Source of the DNA: SAR86 cluster bacterium
GTDB lineage: Bacteria > Pseudomonadota > Gammaproteobacteria > Pseudomonadales > Pseudohongiellaceae
Direction: 5' to 3'
DNA length: 47,276 nt
Assembly (NCBI GenBank): GCA_002402175.1
Contig: NVVJ01000015.1
Location: 14,839 to 62,114 of the forward strand
The position numbers and the translations under genes were made by a program. The notes under the pieces are model-generated. The model worked only from the letters and a program-made list of their open reading frames with translations. It made no database searches and was not told the origin of the DNA. Shown one piece after another: positions 26,604 through 35,146 of this stretch. The stretch's first letter is position 1; each line of letters starts with the position of its first letter.

Positions 26604-27848
26604 TTACCAATCCAGACCCATAGCTCGGCGAGCAAGCTGATTCTTTAGCACGGCCACATTGTCTACAGATTTCATACCAATATTGCGTAGCCATCTAACT
26701 GGCAGATCCTGCTCTGCAAACAGATATTTGAAACCCTCCATCAGCCACATCATGCCAAGGTTATGTCCAATTCTTTTACGCTGATAGCGATGCAATACAG
26801 TGGAGTCTGATACCTGCCGACCAGCTTCAACCCCGCGTATTAGTTCCTGCGCAAGAACCCTCACATCTAGCAGCCCTAAATTGACGCCTTGTCCTGCCAG
26901 GGGGTGAATAGTGTGGGCGGCGTCGCCCACGAGCACAATATTGTCTTTCACGTAGTCAGTAGCGTGACGCTGCCGTAGAGGGAATGTAAATCGTTGATCC
27001 GACCATTGTATTTCGCCAAGTTTATTTTCAAGAGCCAGACCTAACTGCTGCCTAAACTGCTCGTCACTCAGAGACATAATTTCATCAGCCTTTTCCGGCA
27101 CCATAGACCAAACAACAGAACAGAAGTGCCGATCGTTAGAATCGGGTCCTGCACTCAAAGGCAAAAATGCCAAGGGGCCGGTTTCCAAAAAACGTTGTAG
27201 TGCAGTGTTCTCGTGTGGTTTTTCAGTTTTTACAGTAGTAACCAGAGCGTGGTGGTTGTAATCCCATTCTTTGCTTGTGAAGTTTGCCAGTTGTTTAATT
27301 TTCGAATTGGCACCGTCGGCAGCAACGACCAACTTAGCACGCACACACTGCCCATCACTGGACTCAAGCTGCAACAACGGCTCTGTGCTTGCCTGAACCT
27401 TAATCATTTTTTCAATTGTTAGCGGCGCAATCAGCTGCAAATTTTCGATAGTAAGCAATTTATTGTGTAGCGCCGTGCTAATTATCGAGTTTTCAACAAT
27501 TGTCCCCAGCTCGGACTGATTAATATCGGAGGCAGAAAAATTAATAGATCCGGTGCCTTCTGCATCCCATACGTGCATTGCCGAATAGCCACAAGACCTT
27601 TTCTGAGCAATCTCCTGCCATATACCCAGCTCCTCGAATAAATCCTTGGAAGCTTTTGTTATAGCACTAACTCGCGGATCAAAATTTGGCTGAGCTTTAT
27701 CAAAAGGAATTTCACCAGGTTTAACAGGAGCCTGATCTATTAGCGCTATGCGCAATTGAGAATGTTCTAACAGGCAGGCCAGACTAGCACCAACCATTCC
27801 TGCGCCAACGATCGCGATATCAAATTCATTTTGTTCAACATTTTCCAT
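26604..27848 (-). CDS. ubiI: UbiI/VisC-like FAD-dependent ubiquinone-biosynthesis hydroxylase
   Basis: A 414-residue flavoprotein monooxygenase of the UbiH/UbiF/UbiI family that hydroxylates the ring of a ubiquinone precursor. The FAD motif is IAIVGAGMVGASLA near 11-24. The second FAD signature, IVLVGDAAHTIHPLAGQGVNLGLLD, is near 300. A central ADGANS motif is present, and the C terminus RRAMGLDW is typical. YSAMHVWDAEGTGSINF and the EWDYNHHALVTT segment resemble E. coli UbiI more than UbiF or UbiH. It lies about 3.7 kb from ubiH and faces the TetR gene, whereas in many relatives it directly follows ubiH. UbiF-like or broader specificity cannot be excluded. Confidence 0.85.
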   Translation of the reverse strand: MENVEQNEFDIAIVGAGMVGASLACLLEHSQLRIALIDQAPVKPGEIPFDKAQPNFDPRVSAITKASKDLFEELGIWQEIAQKRSCGYSAMHVWDAEGTGSINFSASDINQSELGTIVENSIISTALHNKLLTIENLQLIAPLTIEKMIKVQASTEPLLQLESSDGQCVRAKLVVAADGANSKIKQLANFTSKEWDYNHHALVTTVKTEKPHENTALQRFLETGPLAFLPLSAGPDSNDRHFCSVVWSMVPEKADEIMSLSDEQFRQQLGLALENKLGEIQWSDQRFTFPLRQRHATDYVKDNIVLVGDAAHTIHPLAGQGVNLGLLDVRVLAQELIRGVEAGRQVSDSTVLHRYQRKRIGHNLGMMWLMEGFKYLFAEQDLPVRWLRNIGMKSVDNVAVLKNQLARRAMGLDW

Positions 27849-28095
27849 AGTTCAATATTATAGAATGACTACGCCCTAATCCCTAACGGATTGTCTTTTT
27901 GAAAGAGGCCAACTATTAATCCAACACCTTGAATGACAGCTTGTATTGTTGCTATCTAGTTCCGCGAGGAGGCCATAGTCTGCTAGACTGCTTTGCATTA
28001 TAATCATAATACAATCGTGTTAATACAGATCATGAAGCGGTATTGATTCCGGTGACCAAGTATAAATTCAGGATCGAAGGGCTAAGGAGAACAAA

Positions 28096-28560
28096 ATGAG
28101 CAAAGTAGTAAGTGCCGACCAACTAAGTAATTACATTGGCCAGGAAGTCGGTGTAACCGACTGGCTACAAATAGATCAGGATCGAATTAATAAATTCGCC
28201 GATGCAACTGGTGATCACCAATATATTCACGTAGATCCTGAAAGAGCTGCCGAAACTCCGTTTGGTACTACAATTGCCCACGGTTTTCTTACTCTGTCTT
28301 TGATGAGTATGCTCAGCTCTCAGAACGGCGGCATCAAACTGGAAAATGCTGTAATGGGAATAAATTACGGACTTGATAAAGTTAGATTTATCAACCCAGT
28401 GAAAGTAAATGATAAAATTCGTGCTCGCTTTGAACTAGTCAGCGCCGAAGAAAAGAAACCTAAACACTTTCTTATCAAGCACAATGTCACTATCGATATT
28501 GACGGGGAAGAAAAGCCAGCGCTAATTGCGCAGTGGTTAGGAATGACAGTGGTCGCTTGA
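28096..28560 (+). CDS. MaoC-like (R)-specific hydratase
   Basis: A 154-residue hot-dog-fold protein of the MaoC / NodN-like group. The catalytic hydratase-2 signature is FADATGDHQYIHVDPERA (about 35-52) with Asp40 and His45 as the likely pair, followed by AHGFLTLSLMSML. These enzymes hydrate trans-enoyl-CoA substrates. The ATG follows AAGGAGAAC. A possible promoter upstream has the -10 TATAAT at 27999-28004 with a weak -35. It stands alone between ubiI and the lipoprotein gene with no fatty-acid genes beside it. Confidence 0.9.
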   Translation: MSKVVSADQLSNYIGQEVGVTDWLQIDQDRINKFADATGDHQYIHVDPERAAETPFGTTIAHGFLTLSLMSMLSSQNGGIKLENAVMGINYGLDKVRFINPVKVNDKIRARFELVSAEEKKPKHFLIKHNVTIDIDGEEKPALIAQWLGMTVVA

Positions 28561-28654
28561 CATCAAATTGCATTAAGCTGTATTAGAGCATGGAAAACGA
28601 TTTATCCAGTTAACAGTTAATCGCTTACAACAAACCCTTACTTGAGATTGCACC

Positions 28655-29059
28655 ATGAAAAAATCACTGTTCTTTTTGATCCCTCTTCTTACTGCCTGTG
28701 CTGGCGAGCCTCCACAGAACATTGGTGTTCAAAATGGCAAACTTACAGCCTGTCCTGAATCACCAAACTGTGTTTCCAGCTATGAGAGCAGTGAAGAACA
28801 TGGCATCGAGCCTATCTCAGCCACTCTGGAACAGATTGAGCAAGTTCTGCTAACTCTTGATGAAGCGAATATTGTTTCGGCAAACAACAACTACCTATAT
28901 GCTGAATTTACCAGCGGTCTGATGGGCTATGTTGATGATGTTGAGTTTTTATACGATCAGGCTAGCGGCCTTACCCATGTGAGATCTGCATCACGACTTG
29001 GATACAGTGATCTTGGCGCCAATAGAGATCGCATTGAGTCTATTCGCGATAAATTGTAA
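28655..29059 (+). CDS. DUF1499-family lipoprotein
   Basis: A 134-residue protein with a lipoprotein signal peptide. The lipobox LTAC places the lipidated Cys at residue 15. The mature domain has the DUF1499 pattern CPESPNCVSSYES near 33-45, then LYAEFTSGLMGYVDDVEFLYD and a closing RSASRLGYSDLGANRDRIE. DUF1499 proteins are widespread and uncharacterised. The gene stands between maoC and the BlaI cluster with its own spacers. Confidence 0.88.
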   Translation: MKKSLFFLIPLLTACAGEPPQNIGVQNGKLTACPESPNCVSSYESSEEHGIEPISATLEQIEQVLLTLDEANIVSANNNYLYAEFTSGLMGYVDDVEFLYDQASGLTHVRSASRLGYSDLGANRDRIESIRDKL

Positions 29060-29125
29060 CTCTCTGATATAAATAGCTTTACCTCTTATTTTCACTGCTT
29101 TTCCTGAACCAGAGGCAAGTGGTGC

Positions 29126-29153
29126 TTGACTTTTTTCTTATAGGTGCTATTTT
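29126..29153 (+). promoter_or_regulatory. Promoter of the blaI-like operon
   Basis: The -35 TTGACT (29126-29131), a 16-base spacer and the extended -10 TGC-TATTTT (29148-29153). The -10 lies inside the left arm of the large palindrome, so repressor binding there would block RNA polymerase. Confidence 0.6.
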
Positions 29154-29182
29154 TCTAGCATGATGCTATAAAAATAGCACCT
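29142..29182 (+). promoter_or_regulatory. 41-bp near-perfect palindrome, probable BlaI-family operator
   Basis: The centre is at 29162. The outer arms AGGTGCTATTTTT (29142-29154) and AAAAATAGCACCT (29170-29182) match perfectly. After one mismatch (29155/29169), the inner arms TAGCAT / ATGCTA also match, so 19 of 20 base pairs are symmetric. Each half is also a smaller dyad, GCTA-N6-TAGC (29146-29159 and 29165-29178), 19 bases apart centre to centre. This suits two repressor dimers side by side. It ends 26 bases before the blaI-like start and overlaps the -10. Confidence 0.8.
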
Positions 29183-29207
29183 CCTAAGCAAAGTCGGGAA
29201 ACTGTCC

Positions 29208-29591
29208 ATGCCAATGTCTGCCCACCTTAGTCGCCGAGAACGACAGATCATGGATATCGTCTATGAGCTAAGCGAAGCATCGGCAAAAGACATCGAGACC
29301 AGATTACCCAATCCTCCTGGTTATTCTGCCATTCGGGCGACAATGAATAAGCTGGAAACCAAAGGCGTTTTAGCTCACCGAGAGCGCAACCTCAAATATA
29401 TCTACTATCCTTTAATCGATCATCAACAAGCCAGCACTTCAGCGCTTCATCGCCTACTAAAAACTTTCTTCGAAGGCTCCGCCTCTCTGGCGATGAGTAC
29501 CTTGCTTGATATTTCAAAGAATGATGTGACCTTAGAAGAGCTGGATGAATTAAATATTCTTATAGAGAAAGCAAAAAAAGAAAAAGAATAA
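29208..29591 (+). CDS. BlaI/MecI/CopY-family transcriptional repressor
   Basis: A 127-residue winged-helix repressor. The N terminus LSRRERQIMDIVYELSEASAKDIETRLP and YSAIRATMNKLETKGVLAHRE form the recognition domain of Penicillinase_R regulators. The C-terminal helices provide dimerisation. In this family the repressor is removed by proteolysis triggered by a membrane metallopeptidase sensor, and such a gene follows 23 bases downstream. The operator should be the large palindrome just upstream. No beta-lactamase gene is nearby, so the controlled output is not obvious; the M56 and TonB genes may be the output. Confidence 0.93.
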   Translation: MPMSAHLSRRERQIMDIVYELSEASAKDIETRLPNPPGYSAIRATMNKLETKGVLAHRERNLKYIYYPLIDHQQASTSALHRLLKTFFEGSASLAMSTLLDISKNDVTLEELDELNILIEKAKKEKE

Positions 29592-29614
29592 AGTCTTCAG
29601 ATTGGAGAGTGCCC

Positions 29615-30745
29615 ATGAACGTGATTTCATTTTTGACAGTTCTGGAGTTACTAGAACATCAACATCGATTCTTGTATCTGCTTACAGACCTAACATTAAA
29701 GTCGTCATTCATTTTTATCCTTGCATTCGTTATCTATCTGCTAATACCCCGCCAGAACGCAACAACTAAAAGCATGCTGTGGAAGGTGGCTTTTACGTCT
29801 TTGTTTTTCTTGCCTGTGTTTCACGAGTTGTTACCAGCAATAGACATTCCAATCGCTTATGAGCAAACACTAAGCACTGCTATTTCAATAAATGATGCAA
29901 AGCCATTTTCTGAAATATTTCTTCTACAGGCAAATGCAATGGCCAATAGTCTATTTGGTGCATCTCTAAGCTATGCACTCGTTTCTTTACTTCTACTTTG
30001 TCATTTATTTACCGGTGTTTTGAAAGTTATCGCCTTGTCACACCGCTCACTTCCTTTTAAGCATGAAGTTGCCAGGCAGCATTTGCTGCATCTACGTGAA
30101 TTAAATGGAATAAGCTCGCCTGTTGAACTGTTAGTAAGCCCACATATTGTCTCGCCAATAACCTGGGGGATATGGCGCCATAAGATTATTTTTCCACTTA
30201 TAGCCAATGGCTGGGATAGTAAGCTACTCGAACAAACCATTAGCCACGAATTAGGACATATTCAGCGCAAAGACTGGTTATCGCAGATAATTTCAAGGTT
30301 TGTTATATGCCTGTACTGGATCAATCCTCTTGCGTGGATCGCCTACCGGAAATTACTCATCGAATGTGAAAAGGCCTGTGATGATATCGCTGTTGATAAC
30401 ACCGACTGTTCGATTTCCTATGCACGAAATCTGGTACAACTAGCTGGAAATATTAGCCAACATAAACCTCTTTTTGCTCTAGCACTATTCAAGCTTAGAT
30501 CAGATTTATCAAAGCGAATACACTATATTCTAAAGCCGAATCAATCCCATTACTGCAATGACAACTGCAACATATTGCCCTGCCTAGTTGTCACTCTGTT
30601 AATTGCCGCTCCTTTTTCTACACTGAATCTAAACATTGAAATTATTGAGCAGCCCATTCTTCGCAGCTCCCCTTTCTCTGTGAAATTTTATCCTGGTGAT
30701 TCTAAAGAGTTTGATTCGTTGATGGCTGAATTTAGTCAACTCTAA
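29615..30745 (+). CDS. M56-family membrane metallopeptidase (BlaR1-like sensor)
   Basis: A 376-residue membrane protein. I start it at ATG 29615, seven bases after GGAG, rather than at the GTG at 29609, which falls inside that site. Helices lie near 30-45, 57-72, 115-140 and around 290, and the metallopeptidase segment SHELGHIQRKDW has its HELGH zinc motif at 211-215. ECEKACDDIAVDN downstream supplies the third ligand region of the family. No penicillin-binding C-terminal domain is present, only a short periplasmic tail, so any signal must come from elsewhere, perhaps the TonB-like partner. Predicted role: cleaves or triggers loss of the BlaI-like repressor. Confidence 0.9.
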   Translation: MNVISFLTVLELLEHQHRFLYLLTDLTLKSSFIFILAFVIYLLIPRQNATTKSMLWKVAFTSLFFLPVFHELLPAIDIPIAYEQTLSTAISINDAKPFSEIFLLQANAMANSLFGASLSYALVSLLLLCHLFTGVLKVIALSHRSLPFKHEVARQHLLHLRELNGISSPVELLVSPHIVSPITWGIWRHKIIFPLIANGWDSKLLEQTISHELGHIQRKDWLSQIISRFVICLYWINPLAWIAYRKLLIECEKACDDIAVDNTDCSISYARNLVQLAGNISQHKPLFALALFKLRSDLSKRIHYILKPNQSHYCNDNCNILPCLVVTLLIAAPFSTLNLNIEIIEQPILRSSPFSVKFYPGDSKEFDSLMAEFSQL

Positions 30746-30776
30746 ATTTAGTCAACTTTAGATCTAGTCAACTCTG
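30729..30776 (+). repeat. Three tandem copies of a 16-bp unit
   Basis: The unit AATTTAGTCAACTCTA (30729-30744) is repeated at 30745-30760 (one substitution) and 30761-30776 (three substitutions). The first copy contains the last codons of the M56 gene, and the stop codon is at the junction with the second copy. It looks like recent slippage duplication between the M56 and TonB-like genes. Confidence 0.85.
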
Positions 30777-30834
30777 AATTCTTTGAAATCACCTCTAATA
30801 AGAAGTGCCGAAGTTCTTCGGCCAGGAGGCTCCA

Positions 30835-31458
30835 ATGCAAGCGATTCCCTATAGATTATTCAAATACAATTCCGTTGTGCTTACTGCAGCTCTTATTACA
30901 TTTTTACTGTTTTACTTTATGCAATTTCTAATTTCCAGTGAAGAAGGCCGACTGCGAATAGTCAATGTAATAAAGGTAGTTGACGCCACAGTTCCTGAGT
31001 TTAAAGATATCTTGTTCATTGATGAGCCCAAACCTGAACCTGTTATCCAAGATAAGCCTCTTGAAGAGGATAACCTTCCGAGGAATCCAGATTCCGTATT
31101 CGGCCTAAATATCAATCCGGGTTTTATTCCTGTGCCAGCTGTAGAACCACCTTTGATAGGACTTACTCTATCTAACAATATTATGGTGCCACTTATTCGC
31201 ACTATGGCTTCCTACCCTAACCGGGCTCTGCAAAATGGAATTGAAGGTTTCGTTGAGCTTTCGTTTACCGTAAACAAACTTGGCAACGTCGAAGACCCTG
31301 TCGTAATCAATGCTCAGCCACCAGGAACGTTCGAACGTTCTGCACTACGAGCTATACGAAAGTGGAAATACTCTCCCGCCGTCGAAGAAGGCGAACCTGT
31401 TCCTTCTTACGATGTTAGGCAAAGAATTGTTTTTCAGATCGACCCAAGTTCACTGTAA
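30835..31458 (+). CDS. TonB-family energy-transducing protein
   Basis: A 207-residue protein. I start it at ATG 30835, which has a perfect AGGAGG five bases upstream; an upstream GTG is in frame but lacks such a site. An N-terminal membrane anchor (about 13-31) is followed by a Pro/Glu-rich linker (DEPKPEPVIQDKPLEEDN) and a C-terminal TonB domain (YPNRALQNGIEGFVELSFTV ... SALRAIRKWKYSPAVE). TonB proteins span the periplasm and pass proton-motive energy to outer-membrane receptors. Here the gene follows the M56 sensor by about 90 bases. TonB domains paired with M56 peptidases occur in many Proteobacteria, and the link suggests envelope sensing rather than iron uptake. No ExbBD genes are in the window. 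Confidence 0.9.
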   Translation: MQAIPYRLFKYNSVVLTAALITFLLFYFMQFLISSEEGRLRIVNVIKVVDATVPEFKDILFIDEPKPEPVIQDKPLEEDNLPRNPDSVFGLNINPGFIPVPAVEPPLIGLTLSNNIMVPLIRTMASYPNRALQNGIEGFVELSFTVNKLGNVEDPVVINAQPPGTFERSALRAIRKWKYSPAVEEGEPVPSYDVRQRIVFQIDPSSL

Positions 31459-31510
31459 CTGAGTTTGTGACATTGAATCCATGGATGGATATTTTTTGAT
31501 GCTTCTGTCT

Positions 31511-32746
31511 TTACTTGCCGGAAAGCCCCATTGCACGTTCGGCGAAGTTTCGACGAATAGTTGGCACTAGATCAACCGCGAATAGACCAAATTTTCTGAA
31601 CCAGGCTTTGCCAGCGCTATCACTTGAAAACAATTGCGTAATGTAATGAGTAAAATTGGCGGTTTGCGCCTGATCTGTTTCCTGTTGATCCAGGTATTGC
31701 TGTAACACACTCATTTGTCCCAGGGGTTTATTCTGCAAGAAAGCCTGCTGCAAAATACTTACCAGTACTTCCATATCACGCAAAGCGAGATTTAGACCCT
31801 GGCCTGCTACCGGGTGCAAGGTATGGGCAACGTTGCCGAGTAACACCAGACCCGGCCTAACCTGCTCTTTGGCTAAGGACAGGCTTAGTGGATAGATAAA
31901 TTTTTCACCTATTTGCTGAAATTTTCCAAGTCTGTTGCCAAAACGCTCTTGTAGTTTTTCTAACAATTCTTCCTGATTCATTGCCTTAAATTCAATTGAC
32001 TGTTGCTCGGTTAAAGTCCACACCAACGACCCTCGATTCTCCTGATCGATAGAGTTCAGTGGCAATATTGCCAGCGGGCCGGTGTCGGTAAACCTTTCGA
32101 AGGCAACATTACAGTGCGGCTTTTCAAAAGCAACATTGGCAATTAATGCGTACTGCTCATATTGTTGCACTGATCGCTGAATTCCAAGCTGTCCGCAAAT
32201 AGGCGACTTACCTCCATCTGCTAACACCACTAACGATGCCTGCACAGTATTGCTACTCGAATCGCTATCAATATGTAGCGTCATTCCATCTGCCTGTGGG
32301 CTGATATTCGAAATAGATGCAGGGCACAGCAGCTGAATCTGCGAAGAGTTTTTCATTGTCGAATTCAGTACTACGCCCAGCGATTTATTTTCAATTACAT
32401 AACCCAGGGCATCTACATTGTACTCATCGTGACTCAGGTGAACTGCTCCGAATCGCCCCTTATCTGAAACGTGAATCTCACTTATAGCCGCTACTACATC
32501 TTTTAACTGTTCCCATAATCCTATTCTGTCAAATATTCTACTGGAGCCGAATGACAGGGCAGTAGACCTGGCATCAAAACTCAGTTGATCGGACAGATTA
32601 CTTTCTGGAGAAATTGCCTCTACCACTAGAATCGAAAGTTTCTTACTATTGACAGCATTCGCAATAGCGCAGGCAAAACTGGCCCCAACCATTCCTCCAC
32701 CCACAATGACAATATCGTACTTTTTTTGAGGCTGTTGAATTAGCAT
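31511..32746 (-). CDS. ubiH: UbiH, FAD-dependent hydroxylase of ubiquinone biosynthesis
   Basis: A 411-residue flavoprotein monooxygenase that adds an oxygen to the ring of 2-octaprenylphenol-type intermediates. The FAD motif is IVIVGGGMVGASFA near 13-26. The UbiH-specific features are FDARSTALSFGSSRIF, ISEIHVSDKGRFGAVHL and the second FAD motif GNVAHTLHPVAGQGLNLALRD, which has Asn where relatives have Asp, as in E. coli UbiH. It begins three bases after the pepP stop codon, so the two form a tight operon. The TonB-like gene converges on its 3' end. Confidence 0.95.
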   Translation of the reverse strand: MLIQQPQKKYDIVIVGGGMVGASFACAIANAVNSKKLSILVVEAISPESNLSDQLSFDARSTALSFGSSRIFDRIGLWEQLKDVVAAISEIHVSDKGRFGAVHLSHDEYNVDALGYVIENKSLGVVLNSTMKNSSQIQLLCPASISNISPQADGMTLHIDSDSSSNTVQASLVVLADGGKSPICGQLGIQRSVQQYEQYALIANVAFEKPHCNVAFERFTDTGPLAILPLNSIDQENRGSLVWTLTEQQSIEFKAMNQEELLEKLQERFGNRLGKFQQIGEKFIYPLSLSLAKEQVRPGLVLLGNVAHTLHPVAGQGLNLALRDMEVLVSILQQAFLQNKPLGQMSVLQQYLDQQETDQAQTANFTHYITQLFSSDSAGKAWFRKFGLFAVDLVPTIRRNFAERAMGLSGK

Positions 32747-32749
32747 TAG

Positions 32750-34072
32750 CTAGTGCGCGGCTCCTGCCATAAAGGTTTCGATTTCCTTTACCGTTTTCGG
32801 AATGCCACTGCTGAGTATTTTGTAGCCTTTCTTAGTGACTAAAATATCATCTTCGATACGCACGCCAATTCCACGCCATTTTTTAGCAACCTTTTTATTA
32901 TCTGGAGCAATATAGATACCGGGCTCTATTGTAGTCACCATGCCGGGCTCCATAAGGCGCCAGTTGTCATCAATTTTATAGTCACCCACATCATGCACGT
33001 CCATTCCAATCCAGTGGCCAACTCGATGCATGTAAAAATCTCTATAGGCTTCGTCTTTAATAAGCTGATTTACACGACCCTTAAGCAAGCCAAGCTTAAC
33101 CAGGCCCTGAGTGATTACTTTTACAGATATGTTATGCGGCTCATCCCAGGGAACACCTGGTGCTATTGCCTCAATGGAGGCTGCCTGCGCTTTTAGCACT
33201 AGCTCATAGATGGCTTTTTGTTCTTGGGAAAATTTTCCAGATGCAGGAAATGTACGAGTAATATCTGATGCATAGTGTTCGTATTCACAACCAGCATCAA
33301 TAAGTATCAGGTCGCCTTCTTTAATTTCGGCATTATTTTCGCAGTAGTGCAGTATGCAAGCATTATCACCTGCCGCTACAATGGAACTGTATGCTGGAGC
33401 GCGACTCCCATTACGGATAAAGGCATAAAGCAGCTCTGCCTCTAGCTCATACTCTTTGATGCCAGGCTTGCAATATGCCATTGCACGCTTGTGCCCTTCC
33501 GCCGAAATTTTTGCAGCCTTTTCCATTAGCTTGATTTCATTTGTACTTTTAATTAGACGAAGTTCATGTAACAGATGGTCAAGTACGAGAAATTCACCGG
33601 GAGGATGCGCGCCCATCTTTACCTTGCTGCGTATGACCTTGACCCAATCCATTACCTGATTATCAAACTGATCGTCTTTACCCATGGAATAGTAAACTCG
33701 ATCACGGCCCTCAATCAGCCCGGGAAGAATGTCGTCTATATCGGATATTGGAAATGCGTCATCGAAGAGTAGCTCTTCACAAGCCACGTCAGGTCCTTTC
33801 AAGACACCTGTCCACAACTCTTTTTCCTTGTTTTTTTCCTGACAAAACAACACCGCCTCCCCCTGTTTTCGCCCAGGAATCAGGGCCAGCAATGCATTTT
33901 CTTCGGTGAAAGCAGTAAGATAGTGAAAATCACTATTCTGGCGATATAAATATTCTGCATCGCCGTTCCGCAATCTAGCTGGTGCCGATGCCACCAGAGC
34001 AATACTATTCGGCTCCATCTGAGCCATTAGCTCCTTTCGACGGAGCTTTATTTCCTTATAGTTACTACTCAT
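32750..34072 (-). CDS. pepP: Xaa-Pro aminopeptidase
   Basis: A 440-residue cytoplasmic M24B metallopeptidase that removes N-terminal residues before proline. The N-terminal creatinase-like domain is followed by the pita-bread catalytic domain. Metal ligands are visible as Asp in LIDAGCEYEHYASDITR (both Asp), His in HRVGHWIGMDVHD, Glu in TTIEPGIYI and Glu in GVRIEDDI. The start ATG has GGGGAG immediately upstream. It is the first gene of the pepP-ubiH operon and divergent from the zapA operon. The UPF0149 (ygfB) gene that often precedes pepP in relatives is absent here. Confidence 0.95.
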   Translation of the reverse strand: MSSNYKEIKLRRKELMAQMEPNSIALVASAPARLRNGDAEYLYRQNSDFHYLTAFTEENALLALIPGRKQGEAVLFCQEKNKEKELWTGVLKGPDVACEELLFDDAFPISDIDDILPGLIEGRDRVYYSMGKDDQFDNQVMDWVKVIRSKVKMGAHPPGEFLVLDHLLHELRLIKSTNEIKLMEKAAKISAEGHKRAMAYCKPGIKEYELEAELLYAFIRNGSRAPAYSSIVAAGDNACILHYCENNAEIKEGDLILIDAGCEYEHYASDITRTFPASGKFSQEQKAIYELVLKAQAASIEAIAPGVPWDEPHNISVKVITQGLVKLGLLKGRVNQLIKDEAYRDFYMHRVGHWIGMDVHDVGDYKIDDNWRLMEPGMVTTIEPGIYIAPDNKKVAKKWRGIGVRIEDDILVTKKGYKILSSGIPKTVKEIETFMAGAAH

Positions 34073-34162
34073 TTTCTCCCCAACTTCATGCTATCAACGT
34101 CAATACACAAGCATATAACTGTCTTAATTTGGAACCAAGTGACAATTTTTACAATTCCATTA

Positions 34163-34191
34163 TTGACCCTTTTCCTACACAGCTCTATAGT
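34163..34191 (+). promoter_or_regulatory. Promoter of the zapB-like / zapA operon
   Basis: The -35 TTGACC (34163-34168) and -10 TATAGT (34186-34191) have an ideal 17-base spacer. It lies in the divergent region between pepP and the zapB-like gene and reads toward the latter. Confidence 0.7.
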
Positions 34192-34276
34192 GGCAGATTG
34201 TTAATGTAAATCCTAAACTAATGCCAATAGTCCGTTGCGGGCGTTGAGAATTAGTCAATATTAAGAATCAGACAAT

Positions 34277-34483
34277 ATGAGCGAAGATAGATTCCAGACC
34301 CTGAACGAGAAAGTCGATGATCTTATTGATGTTTGTGCTGATATGAAGCGCGAAAATCAATTGCTGAAGGCCAACGAGAACTCCTGGCTCTCTGAACGCA
34401 AGCAATTGAAGGATAAGAATAAAGAAGCAAAATCGCAGCTGGAGTCAATCCTGATTCGCCTCAAGGCTATGGATCAGTCTTGA
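34277..34483 (+). CDS. ZapB-like coiled-coil protein (TIGR02449 type)
   Basis: A 68-residue protein, almost entirely one coiled coil (LNEKVDDLIDVCADMKRENQ and on to LIRLKAMD). Small coiled-coil proteins of this type precede zapA in pseudomonads and related orders. The resemblance to ZapB and the neighbour zapA suggest a cell-division role, but that is inferred. The next gene starts 48 bases downstream. Confidence 0.85.
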   Translation: MSEDRFQTLNEKVDDLIDVCADMKRENQLLKANENSWLSERKQLKDKNKEAKSQLESILIRLKAMDQS

Positions 34484-34531
34484 ATACTATTTAGACAAAT
34501 AAATTTTGATTGAAGCACTTTGGGTGAAGTA

Positions 34532-34846
34532 ATGAGCGAAGAGAGCACAGCCGTACAAGTTAGAATTCTTGATAAAGAGTATCAGGTGAATTGTCCTCCC
34601 TCGGATCAGGAGGCTCTGATTAAATCTGCACGTTATCTGGACGAGAACATGCGCAAAATCAAGGGCCGGGGCAATATTCACGGCGCGGAAAAGATCGCTG
34701 TTATGGCAGCCCTCAATATCACCCATGACATGCTTCGCAAAAATCGCCTGATTAATGAAACCCGACACTCTACGGCACAGCAAGTACGTGGGCTTGAAGA
34801 TAAAATTGACTCTGCCATCGCCAATAGCCGTCAACTCGAAATCTAG
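34532..34846 (+). CDS. zapA: Cell division protein ZapA
   Basis: A 104-residue protein that binds FtsZ and cross-links its filaments. The N-terminal domain has VQVRILDKEYQVNCPPSDQ followed by ALIKSARYLDENMRKIK, the ZapA signature. A C-terminal coiled coil begins near AEKIAVMAALNITHDML. I use ATG 34532, which has GGGTGAAG before it, not the in-frame TTG at 34520. It is followed by a terminator and 6S RNA, the usual gammaproteobacterial order. Confidence 0.95.
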   Translation: MSEESTAVQVRILDKEYQVNCPPSDQEALIKSARYLDENMRKIKGRGNIHGAEKIAVMAALNITHDMLRKNRLINETRHSTAQQVRGLEDKIDSAIANSRQLEI

Positions 34847-34859
34847 TGTAAAAAACGGA

Positions 34860-34882
34860 AAAAAGGGGCCAGACCCCTTTTT
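34860..34882 (+). terminator. Terminator after zapA
   Basis: The perfect stem AAAAAGGGG (34860-34868) / CCCCTTTTT (34874-34882) around the loop CCAGA lies 13 bases after the zapA stop codon. It can act in both directions. Confidence 0.85.
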
Positions 34883-34922
34883 CACACCCGCCTTCCCTAC
34901 TACCACCGCCCGATATATACTT

Positions 34923-35106
34923 GCTCCCGGAGTTCCCTAGGACATTTGCCAATCAATACTTGTTCTTGAGCCGATATCTATATCACCGGAGGCAACTCGA
35001 TAGATGTTGTTGTGCATGTCCGCTAGTCGGAAAGCCTTATGCATCGCGGGAGCCACCACCTGAACCTTTGGGTTCAGGGCAAATTTGGTAGCGGTGTTCC
35101 GGGGGG
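34923..35106 (+). ncRNA. ssrS: 6S RNA
   Basis: The position between zapA and the 5-formyl-THF cyclo-ligase gene is the conserved location of ssrS. Conserved blocks are present in order: CTTGAGCCGATATCTA on the 5' side, GCATGTCCGCTAGTCGG followed by AAAGCCTTATGC, then GCCACCACCTGAACC and TTTGGGTTCAGGG on the 3' side. The ends pair as CTCCCGGA (34924-34931) with TCCGGGGG (35098-35105), giving about 184 nucleotides. 6S RNA binds the sigma-70 RNA polymerase holoenzyme as a promoter mimic in stationary phase. The exact ends are approximate. Confidence 0.93.
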
Positions 35107-35146
35107 CACTTAATATTTTTTTAGCTTATTTATTGTTGCCCTTCCT

